Below, one piece after another: positions 5,264-5,986 of a stretch of 5,986 bases of DNA (position 1 is the first letter of the stretch; the number at the start of each line of letters is the position of its first letter). Below the pieces are notes generated by a model. That model was not told the origin of the DNA, ran no database searches, and saw nothing but the letters and a program-made list of their open reading frames with translations. The position numbers and the translations under genes were made by a program. The stretch comes from an uncultured Prevotellaceae bacterium (GTDB lineage: Bacteria > Bacteroidota > Bacteroidia > Bacteroidales > Bacteroidaceae), in NCBI GenBank assembly GCA_937892315.1, contig CALAVF010000015.1:1-5986 (forward strand). The letters run 5' to 3'.

Positions 5264-5938
5264 ATGAAATTTCCTTTAATATCTGAATATGTGGAAGCCA
5301 TCAAGTTGGCAGAAGATAACTTTGAGGAACTGAGTTATCTGCGTCCAGTGTTGGATGCGGATGGGCAACCTATAATGTCGAGTGGGAACTTTGCCGTTGT
5401 GTTCAAGATGAAGGATGAACGGGATGGGAAGTTGTATGCTGTTCGTTGTTTTCATCGTGACCAGGAGGGACGGGCTGAGAGTTACAGACTGATTGAGGAG
5501 GAATTGAAGGATGTAGAGTCACCTTATTTGGTTTCTTTCCGCTATATGGATAAGGAGTTGTTTGTGGATAGTAGTCAAACAGATGAGACGGAGTTCCCTG
5601 TATTGTTGATGGATTGGGTGGAAGGAATCACACTCGACAAGTTCCTGCGTGAGAATCTTGATGATCAATATGCTCTGGAAATGTTGGCATACCGTTTCAG
5701 TCAGTTGGCTCAATGGCTGATTCCTCAACCATTCGCTCATGGAGATTTGAAACCTGATAATATCCTTGTTCGAGAAGATGGTACACTTGTTCTTGTAGAT
5801 TATGATGGGATGTATGTGCCAGCAATGAAAGGGCAAAAGGCACGTGAACTTGGTAGCCCTGACTTTCGTCATCCTTTAAGAACAGCGGAGGATTTCGATG
5901 AGCATATTGATGATTTCCCAATGGTGTCTATACCCTAA
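5264..5938 (+). CDS. Protein kinase-like protein, probably truncated in the C-lobe
   Basis: The 224-residue product resembles a Ser/Thr protein kinase. It shows a glycine-loop-like SSGNFAVVFK (39-48), a VAIK-like strand YAVRCF (58-63), a hinge-like LLMDWVEGITLDKFL (114-128), the catalytic loop HGDLKPDN (159-166; D161, N166), a metal-binding VDYDG (178-182) and an APE-like GSPDFRHP (197-204). Two things are odd. Arg61 occupies the position of the ATP-anchoring Lys, and the protein stops at DDFPMVSIP, in the helix-F region where kinases usually continue for tens of residues. A -1 frame from 5935 reads LKSATNSDAD before a stop at 5965, which may be a remnant of the lost continuation. The start at 5264 follows from the promoter position. 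By eye the gene is more AT-rich than the operon genes. It could be a pseudogene, a pseudokinase or a short functional variant; its substrate is unknown. Confidence 0.8.
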   Translation: MKFPLISEYVEAIKLAEDNFEELSYLRPVLDADGQPIMSSGNFAVVFKMKDERDGKLYAVRCFHRDQEGRAESYRLIEEELKDVESPYLVSFRYMDKELFVDSSQTDETEFPVLLMDWVEGITLDKFLRENLDDQYALEMLAYRFSQLAQWLIPQPFAHGDLKPDNILVREDGTLVLVDYDGMYVPAMKGQKARELGSPDFRHPLRTAEDFDEHIDDFPMVSIP

Positions 5939-5986
5939 AATCCGCAACTAATAGTGATGCTGACTAATTTTGTAGTTTGCTTCTCC

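Overview
The window looks like a chromosomal segment from a Bacteroidales bacterium, most likely Prevotella or a close relative. Three things point there. The promoters fit the Bacteroidetes form TTTG-N19/20-TAnnTTTG. The starts lack Shine-Dalgarno sequences and have A-rich leaders. The protein set (C10 protease with propeptide, secreted caspase-like protein, FISUMP-type secreted protein, SHMT with Bacteroidetes-like motifs) is typical of that group. Genus placement is from memory of such sequences, not from a search.

Layout. Positions 1-543 (minus) carry the first 181 codons of glyA, with its promoter at 598-629. Positions 544-902 are non-coding: the glyA promoter, a conserved-looking element upstream of it, a pyrimidine-rich tract, and a striking stem-loop block at 793-865 that probably terminates the operon to its right. 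Positions 903-4601 (minus) form a three-gene operon, transcribed right to left from a promoter at 4633-4663: a C10 (streptopain/interpain-like) cysteine protease, a caspase-like C14 peptidase whose ATG lies one base after the protease stop, and a FISUMP-domain protein 7 bases after the caspase stop. All three have signal peptides, so the operon exports two cysteine peptidases of different clans plus a small secreted protein. Positions 4602-5263 are a 660-bp divergent intergenic region with two repeat arrays. Positions 5264-5938 (plus) encode a protein-kinase-like protein with its own promoter. It ends inside the C-lobe and has Arg where the ATP-binding Lys is expected, so it is probably truncated or degenerate.

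The most unusual structure is non-coding. Three arrays unrelated in sequence (799-859, 4790-4866, 4891-5053) all have a unit spacing of exactly 23 bp. One is a triplet of a 15-nt near-palindrome that also makes a perfect 23-bp inverted repeat. One is an imperfect C/T-rich tandem repeat. The third is a seven-unit array that reverses orientation at its centre (three units one way, four the other). A shared 23-bp period in three different sequences suggests a common generating or binding mechanism. A second non-coding signal is a gapless 40-nt similarity at the same distance upstream of the glyA and protease-operon promoters.
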